DNA of 64,000 nt from Candidatus Gastranaerophilales bacterium (GTDB lineage Bacteria > Cyanobacteriota > Vampirovibrionia > Gastranaerophilales > Gastranaerophilaceae): positions 62,001-126,000 of the forward strand of contig CALVAM010000001.1 of NCBI GenBank assembly GCA_944325545.1. Reading direction: 5' to 3'. Within the stretch, counting starts at the first letter, position 1. Every line of letters starts with the position of its first letter. The position numbers were made by a program, and so were the translations under genes. Below the pieces are notes generated by a model that was not told the origin of the DNA, did no database searches, and saw nothing but the letters and a program-made list of their open reading frames with translations. This document shows, piece after piece, positions 18,256 through 27,885 of this stretch.

Positions 18256-19569
18256 ATGCGAAATTTTTACATTAGAGATATTTTAAACATTGCAACCCCT
18301 ATAATACTTGGCAATTTAGGGTTTATTCTAATTGGCGTAGGAGACGTTGTTGTTGCAGGAAGACATTCTACAGACACTCTTGCCGCTATTAGTATTGCGA
18401 CGGCTATTATCAACTGCATTATGATGTTTGGAATAGGAATATTATCAAGTATTTCTGCAATTTTATCTAATTACAGAGGAGAAGGTAAAAATGCTGAAAA
18501 ATATTTTTATCCGTCTTTAAAATTTGCACTAATTCTATCTCTAATAAGTTCTTTATTAATATTTGGTTTTATGCCTTTAATTGATAAATTAGGACTGGAA
18601 GCAAAACTTATTCCTCCTATAAAAGACTATTTCTGGGTAACAGCACTTTCAACTTTTGGAGCTTACATTCATTGTATGGCAAAAGAATTTCTACAAGCCT
18701 TTGAAATTGTTGTTTTTCCTAACATATTAACTGTATTTTGTATTTTCGTAAATGTTGCTTTAAATATTATCCTTGTATTCGGATTTGGTCCTATACCTTC
18801 TATGGGTGCAATAGGTCTTGCGATTGCAAGTCTTTTAACTCGTTATTTTATGGGAATTGTTCTTATATGGTATTGCTATAAAAAAGTTAAAATTAAACAC
18901 CACAAGGATAAAAACTATTACAAAGACTTAATAAAAGTAGGAATGCCGGCTTCACTCGCTGTAATGATAGAATTTATAGGTTTTAATGCTATTACAATAA
19001 TAATGGCAAGAGTTTCCGGAATTTATGCAGCTGCTCATAACATCGTATGCACAGTAACAAGTGTTTCTTTTATGGTTCCACTAGCTATTTCAAATGCTAC
19101 AGCTGTAAAAGTAGGTTTTGCAAATGGTGCAAGATACTTTAAATCTCTTAAAAACTACTCTAAAACAGGAATTTGGCTTTCTGTATCTTTTATGGCGATT
19201 TCAGCAGTTTTTGTAGCAATATTTTCAGAAAATATCGTAAAACTATTTACTCTGGATAAAAATCTAATCAAAGTTTGTATACCAATCGTTTATTCTCTCT
19301 GTTTCTTTCAAATATTTGACGGACTGCAAGTTGCATTAGCCGGAATTTTTAAAGGAATTAAATATACTAAAATGGTTATGGTTGCTAATTTTATCGGATA
19401 CTGGATTATTTCAATTCCACTTGGAAGTTACTTAGCATTTTCAAAAAAACTAAACCTTCTCGGATACTGGTACGGACTCATTGTTTCTGCTATAGTTTTA
19501 TGTACTATAATGCTAATTACATTGATTAGAAAATTTAATTTCTTGGAAAAAGATTTTAGTAAGGACTAA
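18256..19569 (+). CDS. MATE family efflux transporter
   Basis: About 437 residues with some twelve hydrophobic segments in two halves; the first begins IATPIILGNLGFILIGVGDVVVAG, a MATE signature, and the second VGMPASLAVMIEFIGFNAITIIMAR. Exports cationic or organic compounds using an Na+ or H+ gradient; substrate unknown. A TTG at 18232 in frame would add eight residues but would overlap the promoter; ATG 18256 is preferred as a leaderless start. It is divergent from the cobalamin riboswitch operon and four bases ahead of rsmE. Confidence 0.88.
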   Translation: MRNFYIRDILNIATPIILGNLGFILIGVGDVVVAGRHSTDTLAAISIATAIINCIMMFGIGILSSISAILSNYRGEGKNAEKYFYPSLKFALILSLISSLLIFGFMPLIDKLGLEAKLIPPIKDYFWVTALSTFGAYIHCMAKEFLQAFEIVVFPNILTVFCIFVNVALNIILVFGFGPIPSMGAIGLAIASLLTRYFMGIVLIWYCYKKVKIKHHKDKNYYKDLIKVGMPASLAVMIEFIGFNAITIIMARVSGIYAAAHNIVCTVTSVSFMVPLAISNATAVKVGFANGARYFKSLKNYSKTGIWLSVSFMAISAVFVAIFSENIVKLFTLDKNLIKVCIPIVYSLCFFQIFDGLQVALAGIFKGIKYTKMVMVANFIGYWIISIPLGSYLAFSKKLNLLGYWYGLIVSAIVLCTIMLITLIRKFNFLEKDFSKD

Positions 19570-19573
19570 TATA

Positions 19574-20305
19574 ATGCCACATTTTTTTATAAAAAAAGAA
19601 AATATTGAAAATAATTCTATTAAAATAAATGATATTGAAAATTATAGACATATTGCAAAATCTTTGCGTTCAAGAATTGGTGAAAAATTACTTTTAATAG
19701 ACGAAAATCAAATCCAATATGAAACAATTATTACTGACATAAATTCCAATGAAATTCTTTGTAAAATAGAAAAAAGTTACCCTTCTAAAAGAGATTTAGA
19801 ATTTGATTTATACCTTGCACAAACTCCTCTAAGAAGTGATGCTCAACAAACAATAATTGAAAAAGCTACAGAAATTGGAGTAAGAGCTGTTTATCCGATA
19901 ATCACAGATAATTGTGCCCTAAATAAATCAGCACTTGAAAAAAAACACGAAAAGTGGCAAAAAATTATGTTTGAAGCCTCCAAACAATGTGAAAGAGCCC
20001 AAATTCCTACTTGCTACAAACCTTGTTCCCTAGAGGAAGTATTAAATAACAAATTTGATAAAATAATAGTTTTTGGGGAACGCTCAACTGAAATGTCTTT
20101 AAAACATTATTTAACTAAGAACCCTACAAAAAAATCAGAAAAAATTCTTATAATAATAGGCCCTGAGGGAGGATTTTCTCAAAAAGAATTTAAATTTTTC
20201 AAAGAAAAAAATTTACCTATAATAACTTTAGGAGATTTAATTTTAAAAGCTGAAACAGCTATAATTTTGGGATTAGGATGTATTGTATATGAATATCAAG
20301 GATGA
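19574..20305 (+). CDS. rsmE: 16S rRNA m3U1498 methyltransferase
   Basis: SPOUT-class methyltransferase acting on the small ribosomal subunit. Motifs are the early RHIAKSLRSRIGEKLLL (PUA-like domain), TEIGVRAVYPIITDNC, IIGPEGGFSQKE for AdoMet binding, and LGDLILKAETAIILGL at the knot. 243 residues, the usual length. The next gene starts inside its last codons. Confidence 0.93.
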   Translation: MPHFFIKKENIENNSIKINDIENYRHIAKSLRSRIGEKLLLIDENQIQYETIITDINSNEILCKIEKSYPSKRDLEFDLYLAQTPLRSDAQQTIIEKATEIGVRAVYPIITDNCALNKSALEKKHEKWQKIMFEASKQCERAQIPTCYKPCSLEEVLNNKFDKIIVFGERSTEMSLKHYLTKNPTKKSEKILIIIGPEGGFSQKEFKFFKEKNLPIITLGDLILKAETAIILGLGCIVYEYQG

Positions 20306-21674
20306 TTTTATTCTAAAAGAAATTAATGAAGGCTATCTTGTTGGAGGAGCTGTTAGAGATTTTCTTATGAATAAAACTACTCCTGATAGAGACATTGCTA
20401 TCAAAAATGCCGAAAATTTTGCACATAAAATAGCTGAAAAATTTGACGGAACTTTTATTGAACTTGATAATATAAACAAAATTTATAGAGTAGTTTTAAA
20501 AGATAAAGAAAATTTTTTAGATATTTCTGAAATTCAAGGAAAATCTATAGACGAAGATTTAAAAAGACGGGATTTTACTATTAATGCAATTGCTTACGAC
20601 CTTAAAAATCTTAATTTTATTGATATAACAAATGGTATTCAAGATATAAAAAACAAAAAACTAAGATTTATAAAAGAAGAAAATTTTGTAGATGATCCTT
20701 TAAGAATTCTAAGAGCTTTCAGGTTTTATGCCACTACAGGCTTTGAAATGGACGATGATTTAAAAAATATTCTCAACAAATATTCTCACCTTGCCCTAAA
20801 TCCTGCGAAAGAAAGAATTCATTACGAATTAATGAAATTATTCGGAGGTGATTACACTTCTAAAGCTCTAATAGAATTAGACAATATAGGTTTATTAGAA
20901 AAAATTTTTCCTTGTGTTTTAGAGATGAAAAAAGTTCCTAAAAATACTCACCATCACTTGGACTTATTTAATCATTTAATAGAAAGTGTAAGACAAGTTG
21001 AATTAGAATACTTAAATGCAAATCTTGAAATCAAAAACCATTTAGATAAAGTTGATTTTGGAGGCTTTCCAAGAATAAATCATCTAAAACTTGCAACCTT
21101 CCTACACGATATAGGAAAATTCTCAACTTGGACAATAGAAGAAAGTGGAAGACATCGCTTTATCGGACACGACAACAAAGGAGCAAAACTTGTAAAACCT
21201 TTACTAAAAGAACTAAAATTTTCAAAAAAACAAATAGAATATATCTCTAAAATGATAAAATATCATATCTATCCATCAAGCGTAATAACATCACCAGACT
21301 TAAACGAAAAAATAATGATGAGATATATAAGAAAAATGGAAAATGATGTAATTGATAATATAATCCTAGCTAAAGCTGACAGATTATCAGCAAGAGGTCC
21401 TGCAATTACCGAAGAAATAATAAATTCGAATTTGAATGGACTAAATAAATTACTAAATTTCTACTTTGAAAAAATAGAAACTTTAGAACCTCTGCCCAAA
21501 TTACTTGACGGAAAAGAAATTATTGATATACTAAATATAACACCATCACCAGTATTAGGGAAAATTATTAAAGCTTTAAATGAAGCTCAATTAAATGATA
21601 TAGTCGTAACAAAACAAGATGCAATAAATTATGTAAAGGTTATCTATAATGAAATATCCGCTATCAACGATTAA
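20289..21674 (+). CDS. CCA tRNA nucleotidyltransferase / poly(A) polymerase family, with HD domain
   Basis: Class II nucleotidyltransferase that adds or repairs the CCA end of tRNA. The head domain has LVGGAVRDFLMN and the metal-binding DRDIAI, then RRDFTINAIAYD and a RILRAFRFYA neck motif. A C-terminal HD domain is shown by TFLHDIGKFSTW and HDNKGAKLV. 461 residues. The ATG at 20289 is preferred over an in-frame TTG six bases earlier. It overlaps rsmE by 17 bases and the phosphatase gene by 26. Confidence 0.9.
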   Translation: MNIKDDFILKEINEGYLVGGAVRDFLMNKTTPDRDIAIKNAENFAHKIAEKFDGTFIELDNINKIYRVVLKDKENFLDISEIQGKSIDEDLKRRDFTINAIAYDLKNLNFIDITNGIQDIKNKKLRFIKEENFVDDPLRILRAFRFYATTGFEMDDDLKNILNKYSHLALNPAKERIHYELMKLFGGDYTSKALIELDNIGLLEKIFPCVLEMKKVPKNTHHHLDLFNHLIESVRQVELEYLNANLEIKNHLDKVDFGGFPRINHLKLATFLHDIGKFSTWTIEESGRHRFIGHDNKGAKLVKPLLKELKFSKKQIEYISKMIKYHIYPSSVITSPDLNEKIMMRYIRKMENDVIDNIILAKADRLSARGPAITEEIINSNLNGLNKLLNFYFEKIETLEPLPKLLDGKEIIDILNITPSPVLGKIIKALNEAQLNDIVVTKQDAINYVKVIYNEISAIND

Positions 21675-22149
21675 TTTTAAAGGACAACCTCCTAATTATC
21701 AAAAAATTGATAATTTTATTTCAAGATCTGCACAACCTCAAATAGAAGATTTTGAATGGTTAAAATCTCAAGGCATTACTGACATAATTAACTTTCGAAC
21801 ATTTAGTACAGATCGACCAAAATTTGATGAAGAAAATATTGTAAAAAAACTGGGAATGAAATACCATGGAATTCCATCAAATTCACTTTACCCAGAGGAA
21901 TCAAAAGTTTATAAATTTTTAGATGTGCTAAAAAAAATCTCCTCTGAAAAAGGCAAAGTTCATATTCATTGTATGCACGGAGCAGATAGAACCGGTTTAT
22001 ATTCTTTTATTTATAAATCAATTAAAGGGATTGGTACTATGCAAGAAAATGAAACCGAATGGATTCGATATGGATTAAAGCAAGATAAATATCCTAATCT
22101 TATGAATTGGGGAAAAGAATTTCTTAAAAAATTTAAATTTCTAAAATAA
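21649..22149 (+). CDS. Protein tyrosine / dual-specificity phosphatase-like protein
   Basis: 166 residues. The active-site loop HCMHGADRTG has Cys108 and Arg114 of the HCx5R signature; upstream SRSAQPQIEDFEWLKSQGITDIINFR is typical of bacterial DSP-like phosphatases. Substrate could be phosphotyrosine, a phosphoinositide or another phosphate ester. The N-terminus has the lineage motif TINFKGQP. No signal peptide. The overlap with the CCA gene suggests co-transcription; a strong terminator follows. Confidence 0.8.
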   Translation: MKYPLSTINFKGQPPNYQKIDNFISRSAQPQIEDFEWLKSQGITDIINFRTFSTDRPKFDEENIVKKLGMKYHGIPSNSLYPEESKVYKFLDVLKKISSEKGKVHIHCMHGADRTGLYSFIYKSIKGIGTMQENETEWIRYGLKQDKYPNLMNWGKEFLKKFKFLK

Positions 22150-22183
22150 AAAAAGGTCATTTCTTCCAGAAATGACCTTTTTG
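22148..22183. terminator. Bidirectional rho-independent terminator
   Basis: Stem AAAAAGGTCATTTCT / AGAAATGACCTTTTT with a TCC loop and T-runs on both strands, between the convergent phosphatase and glucan phosphorylase genes. Confidence 0.9.
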
Positions 22184-22198
22184 GTTTATATGAATACT

Positions 22199-23890
22199 CT
22201 ATTTAATATTAGAATATGTCCAAGCATCGAAAGTAGGAGTTTCAGAAATATTTAATTCCTTCTTCTTTTCTCCAGCAGAACAATCATCGTGAGCAATTGG
22301 AGCATATAATCTGTTATAATACTCAATTACCATTCTATCAGAATTGAAATAAGCTTCAGAAGTTCTAATAGCTTGTCTCATCATTCTAGCCCATTCTTGT
22401 TTATTGTTATAATATGTAGGGATAATTTGATTTTCAATAATATCCATTACACATTCGTGATCTTTCCAGTGTCTTTCTTCCCAAGGCATATCATCATCTA
22501 AGCCAGGATATTCAACTGTGTAACCATTAATTCCGTTGAATGTACCTTCAACTGTCCATCCATCAAATATTGATAAGTGGATAGCACCGTTAGCGTTAGC
22601 TGACATACCTGAAGTACCTGATGCTTCGAATGGTCTTAATGGAGTATTTAACCATACATCTGTACCACGTTTTAACATACCTGATAATTGTAATTCATAT
22701 CCTGGTAATACAACAACATTCTTTAATGTATGAGAACGATTCAATAATTTATTGAACATTTCTTTACCCATAACATCATCTGGATGGAATTTACCTGCAA
22801 AGATAATTTGAATTTTGTTTTCTTCAAGTAATTTATTGATTCTATCTTTATCCATTAAAATTAACCAAGCACGTTTGTAATCAGCAAATCTTCTTGCCCA
22901 AGTGATTGTTAATACATCCGGATCAAATCTCTTACCTGCAACATTAGCTACATACTTGAATAATTCTTCTTTCATTTCTCTTTTTGCAGCTAATAATTCA
23001 TCGAATGATTTATCACCATTCATTCTTTCATCTTGCCAATAATGTAAGTTTACAGCATTAGTAATAGCTCTAATAGGGCATCTTCCATCAACCCATTCCC
23101 ACATTTTATTAGCAACTAAGCCGTGTAATTGAGAAACAGCATTTGCAATTCTTGACATTCTTAAAGCAGCTACTGTTAAAGAGAAGTTTTCACCACCTAA
23201 TTGAATAGCTCTTTCTCTTGAAGCACCAGCAAAGAATCCACCTTCTAATAATGTATCAACCCAGTGAACTTCATTACCAGCAGCAACTGGAGTGTGAGTT
23301 GTGAATACAGTTTTTCTTCTTACTTCATCTAAATTACCATTGTATTGTCTTAATAATTCAAATGCAGCTGGAAGTGCGTGACCTTCGTTCATATGGATAA
23401 CATCGAAATTGTAACCTGCAGCTTGAAGAACTCTTACCCCTGCAATACCTAAAACTGTTTCTTGAGCAATTCTTATTCTGTCATTTCCATCATAAAGTTT
23501 GTGAGAAATGCTCTTAGCCCAATCACTGTTTCCATCAATATCTGTTGTTAATAAATATACAGGACAAGTTCCGAATAATTCCGGATTTACTTTGAATGCT
23601 TTAACTTTTACTTTTTCACCAAAAGTATCTACATCCACTACAATTCCTGTATCTTCTAAGTAATCATAATATTTTCTAATATATGCTACTTCAACGTTGC
23701 CTGAATGGTCGATTCTTTGATCATAATAACCGTATGACCATAACATTGTCACACCTACCATTGGCATTTGTAAATAACCAGCAGATAACATATGAGAACC
23801 TGCCAAAAATCCTAAACCACCTGAATATGTGCTTAGTGATTGATCCATTGCTATTTCCATTGAGAAATACGCTACGTTTGGTAATGTCAT
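22199..23890 (-). CDS. glgP: Alpha-glucan phosphorylase (GT35, short type)
   Basis: Phosphorolysis of glycogen or maltodextrin to glucose-1-phosphate. Recognised by YFSMEIAMDQSLSTYSGGLGFLAG at the start, HMNEGHALPAAFELLR, THTPVAAGNE, and the pyridoxal phosphate region RPFEASGTSGMSANANGAIHLS. At 563 residues it is the short subclass, lacking the N-terminal extension of the 800-residue GlgP/MalP. Codon use is smoother than in neighbours, suggesting high expression. The gene starts divergently from the small protein at 24148. Confidence 0.93.
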   Translation of the reverse strand: MTLPNVAYFSMEIAMDQSLSTYSGGLGFLAGSHMLSAGYLQMPMVGVTMLWSYGYYDQRIDHSGNVEVAYIRKYYDYLEDTGIVVDVDTFGEKVKVKAFKVNPELFGTCPVYLLTTDIDGNSDWAKSISHKLYDGNDRIRIAQETVLGIAGVRVLQAAGYNFDVIHMNEGHALPAAFELLRQYNGNLDEVRRKTVFTTHTPVAAGNEVHWVDTLLEGGFFAGASRERAIQLGGENFSLTVAALRMSRIANAVSQLHGLVANKMWEWVDGRCPIRAITNAVNLHYWQDERMNGDKSFDELLAAKREMKEELFKYVANVAGKRFDPDVLTITWARRFADYKRAWLILMDKDRINKLLEENKIQIIFAGKFHPDDVMGKEMFNKLLNRSHTLKNVVVLPGYELQLSGMLKRGTDVWLNTPLRPFEASGTSGMSANANGAIHLSIFDGWTVEGTFNGINGYTVEYPGLDDDMPWEERHWKDHECVMDIIENQIIPTYYNNKQEWARMMRQAIRTSEAYFNSDRMVIEYYNRLYAPIAHDDCSAGEKKKELNISETPTFDAWTYSNIK

Positions 23891-24147
23891 AATTCTTATA
23901 CCTTTTCTTTAATGTGTACTACTAAAGGACTAATCGTCCATGCAAATTTATACCAACAACATACAATATAATCAATCTTTTTTCTAAAAAATTTATATAT
24001 TTAATAGACAAATATTGCTATAAATCAAGTATAATAACAATTATACAAATATTAAGTTTTGTTACAAAATAATACTTTAGAATTAGTTAAATGTAATTAT
24101 TACACTTAATGCTAGCAAATTTTATTTTTATGTGGTTTTATAAAATT

Positions 24148-24432
24148 ATGAAAATTACAAATTTACAATCATTGCCTTTTAAAAGTACATTTACAGTTGA
24201 CACAGGTTCTGCAACTTCTAAACCACAAATATTTACACTTGGAGCCTTAATGGGATCCGGTTGGATTTATAATGCTAATACAACTTTCAATAGAATAAAA
24301 AATTCAGGTGTTTACACTAGAATTGATATTAGAGTAAAAGATAATAAAGACGATAATTTTGAAGCAGTTTTAAAGAAAAATAAAATAGAATATGAAAAGC
24401 ATTTAGATGCTTCTTTTGATAGAATTGTATAA
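24148..24432 (+). CDS. Small unknown protein with N-terminal LPFKSTF motif
   Basis: About 94 residues from ATG 24148 (an earlier in-frame start at 24109 would add a hydrophobic stretch with no better ribosome binding site). It begins MKITNLQSLPFKSTF, like other lineage proteins with a phenylalanine motif near the N-terminus. No domain recognised. It converges on serB. Confidence 0.45.
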   Translation: MKITNLQSLPFKSTFTVDTGSATSKPQIFTLGALMGSGWIYNANTTFNRIKNSGVYTRIDIRVKDNKDDNFEAVLKKNKIEYEKHLDASFDRIV

Positions 24433-24433
24433 A

Positions 24434-25054
24434 TTATAAATTTTCAAGAATAAGAGATAAATCTTTTTCTTTTATAATAATATTTGCTTCTTTTTCCAAA
24501 ATAGGTTTTCCACAAAAAGAAACTCTTTTATCTGCATATTTAAACATACTCAAATCATTAGCACCATCACCTATTACAAGAGTTTTTTCCCTAGTAATTC
24601 CTAATAATCGTTGTAATGTTAATAACATTTGCCCTTTAGAATTATTAAACATCATCTCTCCACCAACCATGCCGGTTAAAATATTATCTTTTGAGTGAAG
24701 AATATTTGAAAATTCTGCATCAAGTTTCAAATTTTGAGCAAAAGTAACTGTTGCATTTTTAAATCCGCCAGAAAAACATACAACTTTGTAACCTTTTTGT
24801 TTTAATTCTTTAATTGTTTCTTCTGCACCATTCATCAACGGCAAATTTCTACATATTTCATTAACAGTATCGACTTTGAGTCCTTTAAGAAGAGAAACTC
24901 TTTTTTGTAAACTTTCGAAAAAGTCTAATTCACCTTGCATCGCTTTTGTTGTAATTTCTTTTACTTCTTGTTCTAAACCAACTTCTCGAGCTAAAAATTC
25001 AATAGTTTCACCGTCCATTAATGTAGAATCAAAATCAAAAACTGCTAATTTCAT
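24434..25054 (-). CDS. serB: Phosphoserine phosphatase
   Basis: HAD-family enzyme for the last step of serine synthesis. Motif I DFDSTLMDGET has the nucleophile Asp near residue 7, motif II CFSGGFKNAT, motif III/IV LVIGDGANDLSMF. 206 residues, the length of single-domain SerB. It is 12 bases after serA in the same direction, which supports phosphoserine as substrate. Confidence 0.88.
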   Translation of the reverse strand: MKLAVFDFDSTLMDGETIEFLAREVGLEQEVKEITTKAMQGELDFFESLQKRVSLLKGLKVDTVNEICRNLPLMNGAEETIKELKQKGYKVVCFSGGFKNATVTFAQNLKLDAEFSNILHSKDNILTGMVGGEMMFNNSKGQMLLTLQRLLGITREKTLVIGDGANDLSMFKYADKRVSFCGKPILEKEANIIIKEKDLSLILENL

Positions 25055-25066
25055 TATTTACATTCC

Positions 25067-26659
25067 TTATGCTGAAAGATTAACATATTTAGGATCGTGA
25101 ACGCCATCTATTTTTGATATTTCAGATAAAGTTTTTTCATTAACGCCTGTATCTATGTTAATAACCATTATAGATTCTGTTTCGTGTTTGTCATTTTTTT
25201 GTACTACGTTCATTGAACCAATGTTTATATTGTTTTCACCAATAACTTGTGCAACTTTTGCAATCATAGACGGTTTGTTAACGTGCGGTACGATTAGCAT
25301 ATGCTTTTCAGGTCTGATACTTGTTTCATAATCATTAATTTTAACAATTCTAGGAATATCTTTAGCAACTAATGCACCTGCTACTGTTGTTATTCCTTTA
25401 TCAGTTGTTAATTTAATAGTTAATAAACCAGCAAAATTACATTTAACTTTCGAACGGCTTGAAATTATATCAATACCTCTTTTCTTCGCAAGAACAGGAG
25501 CATTTACATAATTAACTCCTTCAAGCATTGATGATAAAGCACCTTTTAAAACTGCAACTTCAAGAGGTTGAATATCTAATTCAGCTAAATTTCCCTGTGC
25601 TGTAATTTCAATAGTCTTAATCATCCCTCCTGTTACTTGCATTGCAAATTCTCCTGAATTTTCTGCTATTTGCATGTAATCTTTAACAGGCTCTAATTTA
25701 TCAGGTCTTAATGATGGAATGTTAACTGCAGATGAAGCAGAACCTCCAGATAAAACTTCTTTGATTTGTTCAGCAACATCAATTGCAACATTTATTTGAG
25801 CTTCTTGTGTACTTGCTCCTAAATGAGGAGTTAATACAATATTTCCTTCACAATGAATTAAAGAACATTCCTGAATATTAGGTTCATTTTCGTAAACATC
25901 AATAGCCGCAGAAGCAACTTGCCCTGATTCAATTGCGTCTTTAAGGTCTTGTTCATTTATTATCCCGCCTCTTGCACAGTTTACAAGGCGAACTCCCTTT
26001 TTCATTTTAGCGATTGTATCTTTATTAATCATATTAATTGTATCTTTTGTTTTAGGAACGTGAACCGTAATAAAATCACATTTTCCCCAAAAATCATCTA
26101 GGTTTTGAACATATTCTCCACCCATTTTTTCAACAACTTCTTTTGACGTAAACGGATCAAATACAACTAATTTCATGCCTAGTGCAAGAGCAACCTCTGC
26201 GACATGTGAACCAATTTTTCCTAACCCTACAATCCCCAGAGTTTTGCTAAACAATTCACAACCTGTAAATTTTGCTCTATCCCATTTTCCTTGTTTAGTA
26301 GACGTTGCAGCAGGAACAATATTTCTTGCCATGGCAAGCATTAAAGCTACTGTATGTTCAGCTGCAGCCATAGTATTACCATCAGGGGAATTCACAACTA
26401 TAATTCCTTTTTGAGTTGCGGCATCTAAATCAATGTTATCTACCCCAACGCCTGCTCTTCCTATAATTTTTAAATTATTTCCTGCTTCAATAATTCTCGA
26501 AGTTACCTTGGTCTGACTTCTTACCATTAAAGCATCATATTGAGGAATAATTTTTACTAATTCTTCTTCACTCATTGTTGGCAAAAAATCAACTTTCGCA
26601 ACTGAAGTAATAATATTACCTGCTGATTCATTTATTTTATCTGTAACTAGAACCTTCAT
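25067..26659 (-). CDS. serA: D-3-phosphoglycerate dehydrogenase
   Basis: Commits 3-phosphoglycerate to serine synthesis. It has the NAD-binding motif GIVGLGKIGSHVAEVA, the catalytic region CARGGIINEQDL and the LTPHLGASTQEAQ His motif. At 530 residues it is the long form with the intervening domain and a C-terminal ACT domain (ending with NINIGSMNVVQKN), so feedback by serine is plausible. Its ATG overlaps the stop of the upstream aminotransferase gene by one base. Confidence 0.95.
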   Translation of the reverse strand: MKVLVTDKINESAGNIITSVAKVDFLPTMSEEELVKIIPQYDALMVRSQTKVTSRIIEAGNNLKIIGRAGVGVDNIDLDAATQKGIIVVNSPDGNTMAAAEHTVALMLAMARNIVPAATSTKQGKWDRAKFTGCELFSKTLGIVGLGKIGSHVAEVALALGMKLVVFDPFTSKEVVEKMGGEYVQNLDDFWGKCDFITVHVPKTKDTINMINKDTIAKMKKGVRLVNCARGGIINEQDLKDAIESGQVASAAIDVYENEPNIQECSLIHCEGNIVLTPHLGASTQEAQINVAIDVAEQIKEVLSGGSASSAVNIPSLRPDKLEPVKDYMQIAENSGEFAMQVTGGMIKTIEITAQGNLAELDIQPLEVAVLKGALSSMLEGVNYVNAPVLAKKRGIDIISSRSKVKCNFAGLLTIKLTTDKGITTVAGALVAKDIPRIVKINDYETSIRPEKHMLIVPHVNKPSMIAKVAQVIGENNINIGSMNVVQKNDKHETESIMVINIDTGVNEKTLSEISKIDGVHDPKYVNLSA

Positions 26660-27813
26660 TATATCTCCTTTAACTCATTAATAATAGTTTGAACACCTTT
26701 ACCTACTTCAAAATTATGTCCTAGTTTTACCAATGTTGCTTCTAAAGCTCCGACAGCTGCAATCAAATCTCTATCGCAAACAAACCCCAAAGTTCCCATT
26801 CTAAAGATTTTGTCTTTCAGTTTATTTTGACCATTTGCAACAACAATATCAAAATCTTTTTTCATAGTATTTCTAATATCAGGAACCGAGATTCCATCAG
26901 GTGGTAATATTGAAGTAATTGAATAACTCGCATTATTATCATCTTTCACTAAAAGCTCTAAATTAATTGCTCTTAAAGCTTTTCTTAAAGCCATAGCATG
27001 ACGTCTATGACGAGCATTCATATTATCAATGCCTTCTTCTTTAATCATTTTTAAAGCTTCTCTAAGTCCTACAATTAAATTCACAGCAGGAGTAAAAGGA
27101 GTTGTATCACCCTCAACAGCTTTTTTATATGCAGCCCAATCAAAATAAAAACTAGGATGTTTACATTGTTCATATACTTTCCAAGCTCTTTCATTTGCAG
27201 TTAAAAAAGCTAAACCCGGTGGTATCATAAAGCCTTTTTGAGAGCCTGATACAAGAACGTCAACTCCCCATTCATCAGGTTTACAAGGCATCGCACAAAC
27301 TGATGTTACTCCATCCACAACAGATATGGCACCGTGTTCTCTTATTATTGAACATAAAGTTTTAATATCATTAGCTGCACCTGTTGAAGTTTCACTATGA
27401 GTAAGTGTTACAATTTTAATTTCTTTTCTAACATCCTCTGAAAGTCTTTTTCTTAAAACTTCCGGATCTACAACTTCACCAGCTTCAACTTCTATTTTTT
27501 CAACTATAGCACCTCTTGATTCAGCTATTTTAGCCCAGCGATTACCAAAATTTCCAAGAGATAAACATAAAACTTTATCACCTTCATTTACAAGGTTTTC
27601 TAGGGCAGCACACATTGCACCGGTACCGCTTGATGTAAACATAAATACATCATTTTTTGTTTGAAATACATATTTTAAATTTTCATATACTTCTTTTAAT
27701 ATGGAGGAGAATTCAGACGAACGATGCCCTATCGGATGTTTTGCGATTTCCATCATCACTGATTCAGGAACTGGTGTAGGTCCTGGAATCATTAAAAAAG
27801 TTTTGTCTTTCAT
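26659..27813 (-). CDS. Class V aminotransferase, probable phosphoserine transaminase
   Basis: 384 residues of the serine-glyoxylate/alanine-glyoxylate aminotransferase type: MIPGPTPVPESV at the start, TSSGTGAMCAALENL, and the pyridoxal-lysine region LVSGSQKGFMIPPGLAF. It is not canonical SerC. Its place directly before serA and serB fills the missing transamination step, so it probably makes phosphoserine, as SGAT-like enzymes do in some archaea and other bacteria. The start follows GGGAGGAG. Glyoxylate aminotransferase activity remains possible. Confidence 0.85.
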   Translation of the reverse strand: MKDKTFLMIPGPTPVPESVMMEIAKHPIGHRSSEFSSILKEVYENLKYVFQTKNDVFMFTSSGTGAMCAALENLVNEGDKVLCLSLGNFGNRWAKIAESRGAIVEKIEVEAGEVVDPEVLRKRLSEDVRKEIKIVTLTHSETSTGAANDIKTLCSIIREHGAISVVDGVTSVCAMPCKPDEWGVDVLVSGSQKGFMIPPGLAFLTANERAWKVYEQCKHPSFYFDWAAYKKAVEGDTTPFTPAVNLIVGLREALKMIKEEGIDNMNARHRRHAMALRKALRAINLELLVKDDNNASYSITSILPPDGISVPDIRNTMKKDFDIVVANGQNKLKDKIFRMGTLGFVCDRDLIAAVGALEATLVKLGHNFEVGKGVQTIINELKEI

Positions 27814-27885
27814 GTTTTTTCTCCTCCCTTAAAATATCTTCCATTGTGACATATTTTATAAAATAAAGATATTTTGTTAAGAAAG

